Made by a program: the position numbers and the translations under genes | Notes under the pieces: model-generated | The model's input: the letters and a program-made list of their open reading frames with translations, nothing else | Database searches by the model: none | Told to the model about the DNA's origin: nothing | Source: Cytophagales bacterium | Lineage (GTDB): Bacteria > Bacteroidota > Bacteroidia > Cytophagales > Thermoflexibacteraceae | NCBI GenBank assembly: GCA_004294445.1 | Contig: REAZ01000005.1 | Coordinates: 62,001 to 126,000 of the forward strand | Length of the DNA: 64,000 nt | Reading direction: 5' to 3' | Shown: positions 53,121-62,462 of the stretch, piece after piece | How positions within the stretch are numbered: the stretch's first letter is position 1 | Layout: the number at the start of each line of letters is the position of its first letter

Positions 53121-54536
53121 ATGACATACGACGTAACAGTAATAGGTTCGGGACCAGGAGGCTACATTGCCGCTATCCGTTGCGCTCAATTGGGACTGAA
53201 AACCGCAATCATAGAAAAATATAATTCGCTCGGCGGCACCTGCCTAAACGTAGGGTGTATCCCGTCTAAGGCTTTGCTCGATTCTTCTGAGCATTACCAC
53301 AATGCCGCCCATACTTTCAAAACGCATGGCATTGACCTGAACGACCTCAAAGTGAATCTGCCGCAGATGATTAGCCGCAAGCGAGAAGTGGTAAAGCAAA
53401 CTTGTGATGGGGTTGCTTTTCTGATGAAGAAAAATAAAATTGATACCTATTATGGCTTAGGCTCTTTTGTGGACAAAAATACCATCAAAATCACGCCTAC
53501 CAAAAATCAGGGAGAGGAAGCGAGCGTAAAGCAAATACAAACCAACAAAACAATCATTGCTACAGGCTCAAAACCAATTATTTTGCCTTCTGTGCCGTAT
53601 GATAAGCAGCGAATTATTACCTCTACCGAAGCCTTAGAACTCAAGGAAATACCAAAGCACCTCATCATCATTGGGGGGGGGGTAATTGGGATGGAGATAG
53701 GCTCTGTCTATGGAAGACTTGGCTCAAAAGTTACTGTGATAGAATTTCTGGATTCGCTCATTCCTACTATGGACAAGACAATGGGCAAGGAACTTCAGAA
53801 AGTATTAGCAAAATTGGGCTTCGATTTTTATTTCAAACACAAAGTGATAGGAGCAAGCGTAAACGGAGAGGAAGTTACGGTAAGTGCGGAAAATAGTAAT
53901 GGGGAAACTATCACCTTCAAAGGGGATTACTGCCTACTTTCGATAGGGAGGAAACCTTATACGGAAGGGCTTGGGCTGGAAAACGCAGGTATAAAACTCG
54001 ATAACAGAGGAAAAATAGAAGTGGATGCGCATCTGGAAACAAATGTAAAAGGCGTTTATGCCATAGGTGATGTAATAAAGGGGGCGATGCTTGCCCACAA
54101 AGCCGAAGAAGAGGGTGTGCTTGTAGCCGAGCAGATAGCAGGGCAGAAGCCACACATCAACTATTTGCTCATTCCAAACGTGGTTTATACTTGGCCTGAA
54201 GTAGCGGGCGTGGGCTATACTGAAGACGAGCTAAAAACAAGTGGGAGAAAATATAAAACAGGTTCTTTCCCTTTCAAAGCCTTAGGGCGGGCAAGGGCGA
54301 GCATGGACTTGGACGGTACGGTAAAAGTATTGGCTGATGCCGCCACAGATGAAATTCTTGGTGTGCATATCATAGGCCCTCGTGCCGCCGATATGATAGC
54401 CGAAGCGGTAGTAGCGATGGAATACAGAGCTTCTGCCGAAGACATCGCACGCATGAGCCATGCACACCCTACTTTCACCGAAGCCTTCAAAGAGGCGTGT
54501 TTAGTTGCTACGGGCAATAGGGCATTGAATATGTAG
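53121..54536 (+). CDS. lpdA: Dihydrolipoyl dehydrogenase
   Basis: A 471-residue flavoprotein, the E3 component of 2-oxoacid dehydrogenase complexes. FAD binding is IGSGPGG at 8-14, the redox disulfide is Cys41-Cys46 in GGTCLNVGCIPSK, NAD binding is IIGGGVIGMEIG (about 183-194), the second FAD site is GVYAIGDV, and the C-terminal His-Glu pair is in HAHPTFTE. An uninterrupted run of ten G at 53673-53682 encodes the three glycines of the NAD site. A terminator hairpin follows the stop codon and lies inside the end of the convergent gene. Confidence 0.96.
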   Translation: MTYDVTVIGSGPGGYIAAIRCAQLGLKTAIIEKYNSLGGTCLNVGCIPSKALLDSSEHYHNAAHTFKTHGIDLNDLKVNLPQMISRKREVVKQTCDGVAFLMKKNKIDTYYGLGSFVDKNTIKITPTKNQGEEASVKQIQTNKTIIATGSKPIILPSVPYDKQRIITSTEALELKEIPKHLIIIGGGVIGMEIGSVYGRLGSKVTVIEFLDSLIPTMDKTMGKELQKVLAKLGFDFYFKHKVIGASVNGEEVTVSAENSNGETITFKGDYCLLSIGRKPYTEGLGLENAGIKLDNRGKIEVDAHLETNVKGVYAIGDVIKGAMLAHKAEEEGVLVAEQIAGQKPHINYLLIPNVVYTWPEVAGVGYTEDELKTSGRKYKTGSFPFKALGRARASMDLDGTVKVLADAATDEILGVHIIGPRAADMIAEAVVAMEYRASAEDIARMSHAHPTFTEAFKEACLVATGNRALNM

Positions 54537-54544
54537 CAAATAAC

Positions 54545-54985
54545 TCATTCATAGAGGGGTAGCTCTTTTACGAGTTCGCTACCCCCTTTTTCAAAATCTA
54601 TCTTATAGTACAAATGTTGCAAGCCGTTAGTAATGGCTAAATATTTTGCTTTTAAAATATAGTTGTACGTGAGTGCTTGATTTACAGCCTGTTGAGTAAG
54701 CATAATGGAACTTGCCTTGCACTCAGTGAGCAGGAAAGGACTACCCTGCCTATCATAAACAATCACATCACTTCGCTTCTGCATATTGTTGTAGTTCAAG
54801 CCGCTTTCTACATTAATCAGTGGCTTAGGATACTGATTAGCAATAAGATAATGCACAAAATGTTGCCTCACCCACTCTTCGGGCGTGAGCATGATATATT
54901 TTTTTCTGATAATATCAAAAATGAACACCTTATTATCTTTGGTTTGCAGCTGATACTCGAATTCGGGCAAGGCTAATCTTATCAA
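54545..54985 (-). CDS. Small protein with type I restriction HsdR N-terminal nuclease fold
   Basis: A 146-residue protein of the HSDR_N_2 family, with a PD-(D/E)XK-like core: RSDVIVYDRQGSPFLLTECKA gives Asp (RSD) and Glu-x-Lys (ECK), followed by the helix MLTQQAVNQALTYNYILKAKY. No methylase or helicase is fused or adjacent. Such short proteins are conserved across Bacteroidota as housekeeping-like genes, often near holA, so a role in DNA repair is as likely as restriction. The coding end contains the lpd terminator. Confidence 0.8.
   Translation of the reverse strand: MIRLALPEFEYQLQTKDNKVFIFDIIRKKYIMLTPEEWVRQHFVHYLIANQYPKPLINVESGLNYNNMQKRSDVIVYDRQGSPFLLTECKASSIMLTQQAVNQALTYNYILKAKYLAITNGLQHLYYKIDFEKGGSELVKELPLYE
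54556..54591 (+). terminator. Terminator of lpdA inside the convergent gene
   Basis: GGGGTAGC (54556-54563) pairs with GCTACCCC (54578-54585), with an inner CTC/GAG extension, followed by a T run. The hairpin lies wholly within the last codons of the convergent HsdR_N-like gene. Confidence 0.65.
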
Positions 54986-55305
54986 TTTGGTAAAATTTTA
55001 TCACAAAGCTTTAAATACTTCTTAAAAATATACAATCGCAAGTTAATCAATATGATTTATTTATATAGTCTTTTTTTGGTGTTTTTTGGTATTTATTGGC
55101 GAATTTGTTGTACTATTTTTATTTTTTTTATTATTTCACAAAAAAAATTAACAAAAGCGTTTCTGTTTATTGTCTAAAACAGACTAAAAATTACATAGCT
55201 AATCTAAGGCTTCATATTTGTCTATAGACTATCTGGCTTACTTATCGTTAATTGCTATATGCGATTCTACACCCGTCTTCATAAATATTACAGACTTTAC
55301 AAGAT
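54986..55305. other. 320-bp AT-rich intergenic region
   Basis: Lies between the divergent HsdR_N-like and TPR-CHAT genes. It is extremely A/T-rich, with long T runs around 55070 and 55120-55150. It must hold the promoters of both genes, but I see no convincing -33/-7 pair, no RNA gene and no repeat. Confidence 0.5.
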
Positions 55306-58300
55306 ATGAAAAATAAAGATATCACTTTCCTACTATTATTAGTTGGCTTTTTTAACTTTCAAAGTATTATTTATGGTCAAAGTAAGCCGCAAAGTAAGTT
55401 AGATAAGGCTTATTATTTATACTACAAAGCAAATAATTATCAAGCAAGTCATCAGACTGATAGTGCTAACAGATACTTCCTCAAGGCGGCTCCCGAACTT
55501 TTCAAGCGAGGGCGATATACACTCCATACGATATGCCTGAGCCGTTTGGCAAAAAATTATTTTGAGAAAGGGAATTATGAGGCTTCCAAGTTCTTCATTG
55601 ATAGCGTTCTAAATACTATTGAGGGCAGGAAATTGGCAAAAGTAGGGATGCCCTTGCGCCCGCTTGCCTTAGAAATTTCTGCGGATGCTTATCTCTGGAA
55701 ATCAAAAATAGTAGAAAAGTTGCACCTCTACGATTTGGCAATGCAGTATGCTAACAAGGCGGTTGCTCTTCGCATACAAATAGATAAAAAAGCATGGGCA
55801 AAAATAGCGGATGCCTACCTAAATGAGGGCAAAATACAGTTGGCTTCGGGGTACTATAGCGAAGCAGTAGCTACTTTGGACAAAACCTTAGAGATTTTGC
55901 AGAAAAACAAATCTAAAGATACACTCACTATCAGAGCTATTACACAGGCACTTGCGGAAAATTACCAAAAAACGGGAGATTATGAAAAAGCCCTTGTCTA
56001 TCTGCAAAAGTCGGTAAGCAATAGCAAAGATTCTACAATTTTAGCGCTGAATTTTCATATTGCGGGGCTTATCGCCGACGGCAAGGGTGATTACGATTCG
56101 GCAGCCTATTACCACGAAAAGTCTTTGACAATCTGGCAAAAAGATTCCTTGGCGCATATAGGCGATTTGGCAAAAGCAAACTTGAACATAGGCATCAGCA
56201 ACCAAAAAAATGGGCAATACGACAGAGCATTAGCCTACGAGCAAAAAGCCCTTTTTGCCTTAGAAGATACCACTAATCAGGCTGCCGAAGATGCAACCTA
56301 CAAGGCAGCAGTATTAGACCAACTCGGCGTAACCTATGCTTCCAAAGGAGATATAGACCAAGCCATTCAGTATCAGGAAAAAGCATTGGCTATTAGGCAA
56401 GAAAAACTGCCCGCTAACCACCCCGAAAAAGCAGAAAATTTACTGCACTTAGGCGATGCACACTTTGCAAAGAAAGAATATGAAAAAGCAAGCCTATACT
56501 ATCAAGATGCACTGAAAACAGCTCAAAAATCATTGCCAAATAAGCACCCGCTTACTGCTGCTATCTACTGCGGCATAGGCATGCTCTCGAAGGAAATGGG
56601 GCAAGATTCTTTGGCGAAAGCACAGCTAAATAGGGCTTTGCATATTTATTTGGAGGTATTGCATACTCAAGAACACGCCCAAATAGCGAAGATTTATCAT
56701 ACACTGAGTTTGCTTTCCCAGAAAAATGAAAAATGGCAGGAGGCAATCCAATATACACTCAAGTCAATCCAAATTTATGAAAAAGTATTAGGGGCAAAGC
56801 ATCCGTCTATCGCCGAAGATTATTATAATTTAGGGGTTATCAGTGAAAATCAGCACCAAGACTTGGAGGCTATGCACTATTATCAGCAAGCCACGATTGC
56901 ACTTACTCCAGATTTTGAAGATAAGAACTTCTTTGTCTTGCCCTCTTTGGAAAAGGTACTTTCCGAAACACTTTTGCTTAAAATATTGGGGAGCAAAGGA
57001 AATCTCCTCAAGAAGTGTAGCCTGCCAAATGAGTCAAGAGAAAACTGTTTGCAGCAAGCACTCATGCACTTCGAATTGGCTACGGACTTGATAGAGAAAA
57101 TGCGAAATAGCTACAAAGCCGAAGGGTCTAAGTTCTTTTTGGCACAGCATACCGTTCCTATCTACGAGGAAGGCATCAAACTTTGCTTGCAACTTTTTGA
57201 ACTTACCCAAAATAAAAATTTCTACCAAGAGGCATTTGTCTTTTCCGAAAAAAGCAAGGCAGGCGTACTCCGAAGTGCAATTGCAGATGTGCAAGCCCGC
57301 AAAATAGCAGGCGTACCCGATAGCCTACTTTCCTATGAGCAGTCCCTACATACCAAATTGCAGGAGATAGACAAAGACCTTAGCAAGGAGGAGACCCTCA
57401 AAGAAATGGCGGATAAGGAAAAAGTAAAAACACTCAAAGCAAATCTGTTTGAAAATAAAACCAAATACGATAGGCTCATTGCTTATTTGGAAAAAACATA
57501 TCCTAAATACCACGACCTCAAATACAAGGTTTCTGACATAGACTTTGCAGAATTGGAAAACAGTTTGAAAAAGGATAAGCGAAAAGACAAAAATAAAGAC
57601 AAACTGACACTGATAGAATATTTTGTTGGTACGGAAAAGATTTATATTTTTACTATTTCCGAAAAAGGTTATCATGTTACGCAAGTAGAAAAAAGTGCTG
57701 ATTTTGAAAGAAATGTAAAGGCTTTCAGAGGCAGTTTGTACTATAAGATAGAAAATAAGACATATGAGTACGGGATTCATTTTTACAAGCAGCTCATAGA
57801 GCCTGTAGAAAAATATATTATTGGGAAACGATTGATGATTATTCCCGATGCGGTATTGGGTATTATTTCTTTTGAGGCGCTCATAGATGCCAATAAGTTG
57901 GCGGGGAAAAAGACTGGCAAAGACAATTTTGCCGCACTCCCGTACCTATTAAAAAAGTACAATTTTTCCTATACGTATTCCTCTATGTTGCTTATGAATC
58001 AGCAACCTAAAGAAGAACAATACAAATATGACTATTTGGCTTTTGCCCCCATTTTCCGAAGTAATGCTACTCCGCCTCCTACTTCATCTCGGAGCAATCG
58101 TGTGGCAGAGGATAATTTAGCACAGATTGACGAGGAAGAAGAAAGAGAATATGCAGGTAATTATGCAAGCCCTTTGCTTGCTACCGAGCAGGAAGTAGAT
58201 GAAGTTTCCTTGCTTTTCAGCGAAAACAAAAGAGTTATTTTCAAAGAAGAAAAAGCCACAGAAGAAGTGCTTAAAAGTTTGCAACTCAAAGATTACAAGT

Positions 58301-58740
58301 ACATTCACTTCGCTACACATGGCTTCGTGAACACGCAAAATCCCGCACTTTCGGGCATTATGCTCTACAAAAAAGAAACCAATCAAGAGGACGGCATTTT
58401 GCACTCAAGCGAGGTCTATAACTTAAAGCTAAATACAGATTTGGTGGTGCTAAGTGCTTGCGAAACAGGCTTAGGCAAAGTCATCAAGGGCGAAGGAGTC
58501 ATTGGGCTTTCCCGTAGCTTTCTCTACGCAGGAGCAAAAAACATGATGGTTTCTCTATGGAAAGTAAATGATGAAGCTACCAAAGAATTAGTGGTTGATT
58601 TTTATCAGAAATTGGAAAAAGGCAAGAACGTAAGCAAGGCAGAGGCACTCAGAAAGGCAAAACTAAACTTCTTGAAAAGCAAAAAATACGCAATGCCCTA
58701 TTATTGGAATGGTTTTGTACTGATTAGCAATAGTTTGTAA
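55306..58740 (+). CDS. Secreted TPR-CHAT protease-like protein
   Basis: An 1144-residue protein. Residues 1-26 are a signal peptide ending IIYGQ. Residues about 30-560 contain ten or more TPR repeats, several with the kinesin-light-chain-like pattern (YYHEKSLTIWQKDSLAHIG, YQEKALAIRQEKLPANHPEKAENLLHLG). Residues about 800-1144 are a CHAT domain, a caspase relative, with the catalytic pair His1005 in HFATHG and Cys1052 in LSACETG, plus MVSLWKVNDEAT. Export separates it from the cytoplasmic CHAT/TPR-CHAT effectors of type III CRISPR systems. Targets are unknown; processing of periplasmic or surface proteins is inferred. Confidence 0.88.
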   Translation: MKNKDITFLLLLVGFFNFQSIIYGQSKPQSKLDKAYYLYYKANNYQASHQTDSANRYFLKAAPELFKRGRYTLHTICLSRLAKNYFEKGNYEASKFFIDSVLNTIEGRKLAKVGMPLRPLALEISADAYLWKSKIVEKLHLYDLAMQYANKAVALRIQIDKKAWAKIADAYLNEGKIQLASGYYSEAVATLDKTLEILQKNKSKDTLTIRAITQALAENYQKTGDYEKALVYLQKSVSNSKDSTILALNFHIAGLIADGKGDYDSAAYYHEKSLTIWQKDSLAHIGDLAKANLNIGISNQKNGQYDRALAYEQKALFALEDTTNQAAEDATYKAAVLDQLGVTYASKGDIDQAIQYQEKALAIRQEKLPANHPEKAENLLHLGDAHFAKKEYEKASLYYQDALKTAQKSLPNKHPLTAAIYCGIGMLSKEMGQDSLAKAQLNRALHIYLEVLHTQEHAQIAKIYHTLSLLSQKNEKWQEAIQYTLKSIQIYEKVLGAKHPSIAEDYYNLGVISENQHQDLEAMHYYQQATIALTPDFEDKNFFVLPSLEKVLSETLLLKILGSKGNLLKKCSLPNESRENCLQQALMHFELATDLIEKMRNSYKAEGSKFFLAQHTVPIYEEGIKLCLQLFELTQNKNFYQEAFVFSEKSKAGVLRSAIADVQARKIAGVPDSLLSYEQSLHTKLQEIDKDLSKEETLKEMADKEKVKTLKANLFENKTKYDRLIAYLEKTYPKYHDLKYKVSDIDFAELENSLKKDKRKDKNKDKLTLIEYFVGTEKIYIFTISEKGYHVTQVEKSADFERNVKAFRGSLYYKIENKTYEYGIHFYKQLIEPVEKYIIGKRLMIIPDAVLGIISFEALIDANKLAGKKTGKDNFAALPYLLKKYNFSYTYSSMLLMNQQPKEEQYKYDYLAFAPIFRSNATPPPTSSRSNRVAEDNLAQIDEEEEREYAGNYASPLLATEQEVDEVSLLFSENKRVIFKEEKATEEVLKSLQLKDYKYIHFATHGFVNTQNPALSGIMLYKKETNQEDGILHSSEVYNLKLNTDLVVLSACETGLGKVIKGEGVIGLSRSFLYAGAKNMMVSLWKVNDEATKELVVDFYQKLEKGKNVSKAEALRKAKLNFLKSKKYAMPYYWNGFVLISNSL

Positions 58741-58779
58741 TAAAAAGCGACTGCATAATTTTTAGGTACATTCTATTCA

Positions 58780-58810
58780 ACTTTGCCAAAGTCTGATACT
58801 TTGGCAAAGT
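58780..58810. terminator. Perfect hairpin between convergent genes
   Basis: ACTTTGCCAAAGT (58780-58792) and ACTTTGGCAAAGT (58798-58810) form a 13-bp stem with loop CTGAT. It lies between the CHAT gene end (58740) and the beta-barrel gene end (58827), so it probably stops both transcripts, although no T run follows on either side. Confidence 0.5.
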
Positions 58811-58826
58811 ATGAGCAAAAACAACC

Positions 58827-59810
58827 TTACATAAATCTTACCCCGACACTCAATACATTCATATTAGGGGCTTTATCGCTCACAAATAGAGAGTTAAGGT
58901 CATAATTGGCAAATAGTTTTATCCATCGAAGCCCTAACTGCGTGCTTATACCGTAGCGAAAATTAGTGAGGTAATAGCTGTCGTGGTCTTTTTGTTTGTC
59001 GCCATTTGGGGCAGTTGCTTTTGTCCAGCTATCCACCCTGTAGCCTACATAGCCGCCTACGCCAACGGTAAAGCCCCAACGTCTACCTACTTCGAGCATC
59101 ACAGGCAAATTCACGTAAGTAGCTGCCAATTTTGATTTTTGCAAGCCATTTGGGTCAATAGCCAATTCTAATCCTGTATCGCGCATATTTAGCCTTACAT
59201 CTTTTTCAAAAGAAAAGTTGTACCAAGAAACCTCTAAGCCAATGCGGGCGCGGGCATATTTGCTAAAATTGATGCGGTTCATAAAATTTAGGGCTATATA
59301 GTTGGAACGCAGGGGAGTAAGTTCGTATAAAGTACCAGAAAGCGAACCACTTTTGGGCATCATGATGTTCATGCCCACGTCTATCCCAAAATCATAGCTC
59401 ATGTATGCCCGATACCGATTGTTAGAAGGCTCGTTGCGGCGGTCATTTCTATCAATGTCTATGCGGATTCCCGAAGATTTGCCCCCTTCTTTTACTTTAT
59501 CGTAGTAGATGATGGTTTCGCCATTTTTTTTGATGATTCTATACTCACCGCTATCATCTTTTACTAAGGCAGTATCAGCCAACTGGTCGGCTTCTAAGTA
59601 GCGTAAAGAGTTTCTTAACGCACCGCTATCATACATTTCTTGGAGTTTATCCTTATCTGCTTTGTTGGCTACAAAGATGACGATTTTGCCCTTGCCAAAC
59701 TGCACAATTAGGCTGTCTTGTGGATTCCATTCCAAAAGAGTACCTGCCCACGATGCAGTTGATAATAAGCAAGTTGTTAGTAATAAGAAACTTATAAAAA
59801 ACTTTTTCAT
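58827..59810 (-). CDS. Outer-membrane beta-barrel protein
   Basis: A 327-residue exported protein with a signal peptide (LLLTTCLLSTASWAG). The middle is Asp/Arg-rich (GIRIDIDRNDRRNEP), and the C-terminal half has alternating strands typical of the porin-like outer_membrane_beta-barrel family (MSYDFGIDVGMNIMMP, YVNLPVMLEVGRRWGFTVGVGGYVGYR), ending in VLSVGVRFM with a terminal aromatic. It follows an ECF sigma factor and an anti-sigma-like gene on the same strand and is the probable regulated target. Ligand and pore function are unknown. Confidence 0.82.
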   Translation of the reverse strand: MKKFFISFLLLTTCLLSTASWAGTLLEWNPQDSLIVQFGKGKIVIFVANKADKDKLQEMYDSGALRNSLRYLEADQLADTALVKDDSGEYRIIKKNGETIIYYDKVKEGGKSSGIRIDIDRNDRRNEPSNNRYRAYMSYDFGIDVGMNIMMPKSGSLSGTLYELTPLRSNYIALNFMNRINFSKYARARIGLEVSWYNFSFEKDVRLNMRDTGLELAIDPNGLQKSKLAATYVNLPVMLEVGRRWGFTVGVGGYVGYRVDSWTKATAPNGDKQKDHDSYYLTNFRYGISTQLGLRWIKLFANYDLNSLFVSDKAPNMNVLSVGVRFM

Positions 59811-59933
59811 TTTATTTTTATGTTTGTGTGTGATAAATTATTTTGACAATAAGTGCCCATTTCTGATAAAACTATATCAGATACAACACTTGATTTAGAA
59901 ATGCTTGTTATGAATTTTATATTTGTCTGTAGC

Positions 59934-60674
59934 CTATTCAGCCATTTTTTTCTTGGCAAAAACTTTTTCGGTATCTATGCCAAATACAGAAAAGCTTGGT
60001 TTTTCTTGATGTTCTCCGCCCTCTCTTGCTTGCTCTTCTTGGCGTTTTTTCTTCCTATTCGCCATCATTTTCCCAAGCCACGTTTTTTTGATTTTGGGTG
60101 TAGCGTCATCATCTTTACCTATTTCTTGCGGTTCGGTAGCTTCATCGGCAAATTTGACAGTGATTCGGATTTCTTGCTCCTCTGTTTCTTTGGGCGTTAC
60201 CTTTGCCGCCGCATCTATCGGCGCAATGGCTACGAGAGTTTCCTCTTTCTCTATCAGCTTTGTTTCCAATGGTTTAGCAGCTATTTTTTCAGTTGTTTTT
60301 GCATTTTTTGCTGTGTGGCTTTTTGCCAAATATTTAGAAGGTTGATATGTTTTAACTTCTTCTATTCCAATAGGTTGTGTTTCTGTTTTCACTTCCAAAT
60401 CTTTTGCCTTTTCCTCAATTTGAATGGGCAGTTGGCTTGGTGTATCATTTTGCTTGGCACTCAAAATTTCTTTTTTGTTATTTCCAAAATAGAAAAAACA
60501 AGCCGTTAGAAGCAGAGCAATAGCCGCCGCTACCCTCCAATAAACGCCCAAACTTCTTTGTTTGGCTTGCTTGCCGTACATTGCCTCTTCCAACTTTTTC
60601 CAAGCCTGCTCTGAAGGCTGTTCCTGATGCTGTAAGAGCTTATTTTTGAATAATTTATCTATGTTATTTTCCAT
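59934..60674 (-). CDS. Anti-sigma-factor-like single-pass membrane protein
   Basis: A 246-residue protein. The cytoplasmic N-terminus (1-45; KLFKNKLLQHQEQPSEQAWK) resembles the short sigma-binding regions of Bacteroidota anti-sigma factors. One membrane helix follows (VAAAIALLLTACFFYFG), then a long Glu/Lys/Thr-rich periplasmic tail ending KPSFSVFGIDTEKVFAKKK. It lies 21 bp after the ECF sigma gene. There is no zinc-finger motif. The role as its regulator is inferred from order and topology. Confidence 0.72.
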   Translation of the reverse strand: MENNIDKLFKNKLLQHQEQPSEQAWKKLEEAMYGKQAKQRSLGVYWRVAAAIALLLTACFFYFGNNKKEILSAKQNDTPSQLPIQIEEKAKDLEVKTETQPIGIEEVKTYQPSKYLAKSHTAKNAKTTEKIAAKPLETKLIEKEETLVAIAPIDAAAKVTPKETEEQEIRITVKFADEATEPQEIGKDDDATPKIKKTWLGKMMANRKKKRQEEQAREGGEHQEKPSFSVFGIDTEKVFAKKKMAE

Positions 60675-60695
60675 CGTGTCGGTGTTCCAAATTTT

Positions 60696-61325
60696 TTAAA
60701 CCATTTCAAATTTCAAATCTTGTATGCCAAAACTACTTTCTCTTGGGCGCGCTGCTTTTTCGCTATCCGTTTGCCAATGCCTGTCCATTTTCTCTATCGC
60801 CGCTTTGAGCATATTCCTTGCCCGATTAAGCTGTGATTTCGAGGTGCTTTCCGTTATTCCGAGCGATTCTGCTATTTCCTTGTGCGAATAGCCCTCGATG
60901 GCATAGAGGTTAAATACTGTTCGGTAGCCTGTAGGTAGTTTTTGCACCATTGCCAGCAGTTCTTCGGCTTCCAAATATTTTTCTTCTATCTGATAATCAG
61001 TATGATGGTCTGCATTTTCTACTGGTTCTAAGTACATTTTACTTTTCTTTCGCAGCAGTGCCAATGCCTCATTGACCACTATTCGCCGAATCCAGCCTTC
61101 AAAACTTCCTTCTTTTCTAAAATTTTCTAATTGGCTAAAAATACGGATAAAACCATTGGTCATTGCATCTTCTGCTTCGCTGCGGTCGGGCAGGTAGCGT
61201 GTGCATATCGCTAACATCTTGCTGCTGTACTTTTTATACAGAGCCTCTTGTGCTTTGCGACTACCCGCCAGACAATCAGCGATTAAATCAGATTCGTTTT
61301 TATATAGTTTTATTAATTTGAACAT
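60696..61325 (-). CDS. ECF-type RNA polymerase sigma factor
   Basis: A 209-residue sigma-70 family protein with region 2 (QEALYKKYSSKMLAICTRYL, AEDAMTNGFIRIFSQL, FEGWIRRIVVNEALALLRK) and region 4 (LPTGYRTVFNLYAIEGYSHKEIAESLGITESTSKSQLNRARNML). A linker holds His/Asp residues (ENADHHTDYQIEE). The C-terminal 30 residues are an unconserved tail. It begins a three-gene set with the anti-sigma-like and beta-barrel genes, implying an envelope-stress or nutrient response. Confidence 0.92.
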   Translation of the reverse strand: MFKLIKLYKNESDLIADCLAGSRKAQEALYKKYSSKMLAICTRYLPDRSEAEDAMTNGFIRIFSQLENFRKEGSFEGWIRRIVVNEALALLRKKSKMYLEPVENADHHTDYQIEEKYLEAEELLAMVQKLPTGYRTVFNLYAIEGYSHKEIAESLGITESTSKSQLNRARNMLKAAIEKMDRHWQTDSEKAARPRESSFGIQDLKFEMV

Positions 61326-61400
61326 CTCAAAATTGCTATTTGCTTGATTTCATAACTAAGATGTAAAACTAAAAACAAAGGTTGCTTGAGATAAAAAAAA

Positions 61401-62363
61401 TTATGATTTTTTTCTGCCAAACTTTTCCACTACCCAACTTTTGCCCCATTCGGCTATTTCTTCTTCAGTCCAAAGTTCAGGATAAAAAATTACTTTTTGG
61501 AAACGTGGAGGCAAATATTTCTGCCAATTTGTACCACCTGTAGCGGCAATGTCTGCGGGTTCTTTGTGCAAATAGCGCACCGCAGAGCCAAAATGAGCCA
61601 ATTTCCAATCTACGTTAATGAGTGCGTCAAACTTGCGAAGTTCATTTTTCAGACTTTCAGAATGAGCAAATTTTCTTTTGAATAGCCTCAAAAAATTTGT
61701 TTCCGAATGGGTTTTTGCCAGCCTAACAAAGGTTTCGGCATATTTGTCTTCGAACTGCTTGAGGGTGAGTGTTTTTTTGCCTGTAGCCAACTCCGTAGCC
61801 CCAAATCGCCAATAGATATGTTCGTACATCTCCTCGATGGTCGTATGCGTGTCTATTTGTTTGAAAAAATCCTTTTCCACCAAATATTTGAAATCTGTGG
61901 TGCATATTTCTATCATTCGGAACTGCCCCGACTGAAAGCCACTTGCGGGGAGCAAAGACATTCTGAATTTGAGAAACTGCTCTTTGTCCATTCCATCGCC
62001 CATGATTTCGAAAGTGCTTACCAAGTGGGCAAAATAGCGGTTAATGCGTTGCAAACGGGCAATGAAAAACGCCTCCGTCAGAAACTCATGGTTTGTTATT
62101 TGCCCAATTTCGTGCAAGATAAGTTTGAAATACAGCTCGGTAATTTGATGATACATGATAAAAATCTGCTCATCAGGGAAATCTGTTTTCGGGCTTTGTA
62201 GGCTCAAAAGCGTATCCAAATGAATGTAGTCCCAATAAGTGAGGTAATTGGCATACAGCAGCCCATCTAAATAAGATGCAAGGTCTTGCCCCATAGCCTC
62301 GAACTTTTGTTCTAACTTTTCTACTTGGGCAAGAATGCTTGGGGGAATCTCGTTTGTTTGCAT
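61401..62363 (-). CDS. Tryptophan 2,3-dioxygenase family protein
   Basis: A 320-residue, mainly helical haem enzyme family protein. The typical FIMYHQITELYFKLILHEI segment near residue 85 carries the distal histidine and substrate-contact residues, and RINRYFAHLVSTFEIM, RMSLLPASGFQSGQFRMIEI (with the family SGFQS) and WKLAHFGSAVRYL are present. In the usual enzyme it opens the tryptophan indole ring as the first step of the kynurenine route. No kynureninase or other kyn genes are beside it. It is divergent from the DUF4296 lipoprotein gene. Confidence 0.88.
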   Translation of the reverse strand: MQTNEIPPSILAQVEKLEQKFEAMGQDLASYLDGLLYANYLTYWDYIHLDTLLSLQSPKTDFPDEQIFIMYHQITELYFKLILHEIGQITNHEFLTEAFFIARLQRINRYFAHLVSTFEIMGDGMDKEQFLKFRMSLLPASGFQSGQFRMIEICTTDFKYLVEKDFFKQIDTHTTIEEMYEHIYWRFGATELATGKKTLTLKQFEDKYAETFVRLAKTHSETNFLRLFKRKFAHSESLKNELRKFDALINVDWKLAHFGSAVRYLHKEPADIAATGGTNWQKYLPPRFQKVIFYPELWTEEEIAEWGKSWVVEKFGRKKS

Positions 62364-62462
62364 AGTTGTTTATTTCATGGTTTGTACCGCTATATTAGAA
62401 AAAAAAACAAGATATTTGTATGCTTTTTATTTAAAACTTCACCCTCACCCAAAATAAGACTT

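Noticed and set aside
54545-54985. Type I restriction system
   Set aside because: Only a 146-residue HsdR_N-like fold is present, with no helicase, HsdM or HsdS; such stand-alone genes are widespread in Bacteroidota.
55306-58740. CHAT protein as part of a type III CRISPR (TPR-CHAT/gRAMP) effector
   Set aside because: It has a signal peptide and no gRAMP or cas genes nearby.
62325-62462. N-terminal 46-residue extension of the DUF4296 protein
   Set aside because: It overlaps the divergent dioxygenase start, and the real lipoprotein signal begins at ATG 62463.
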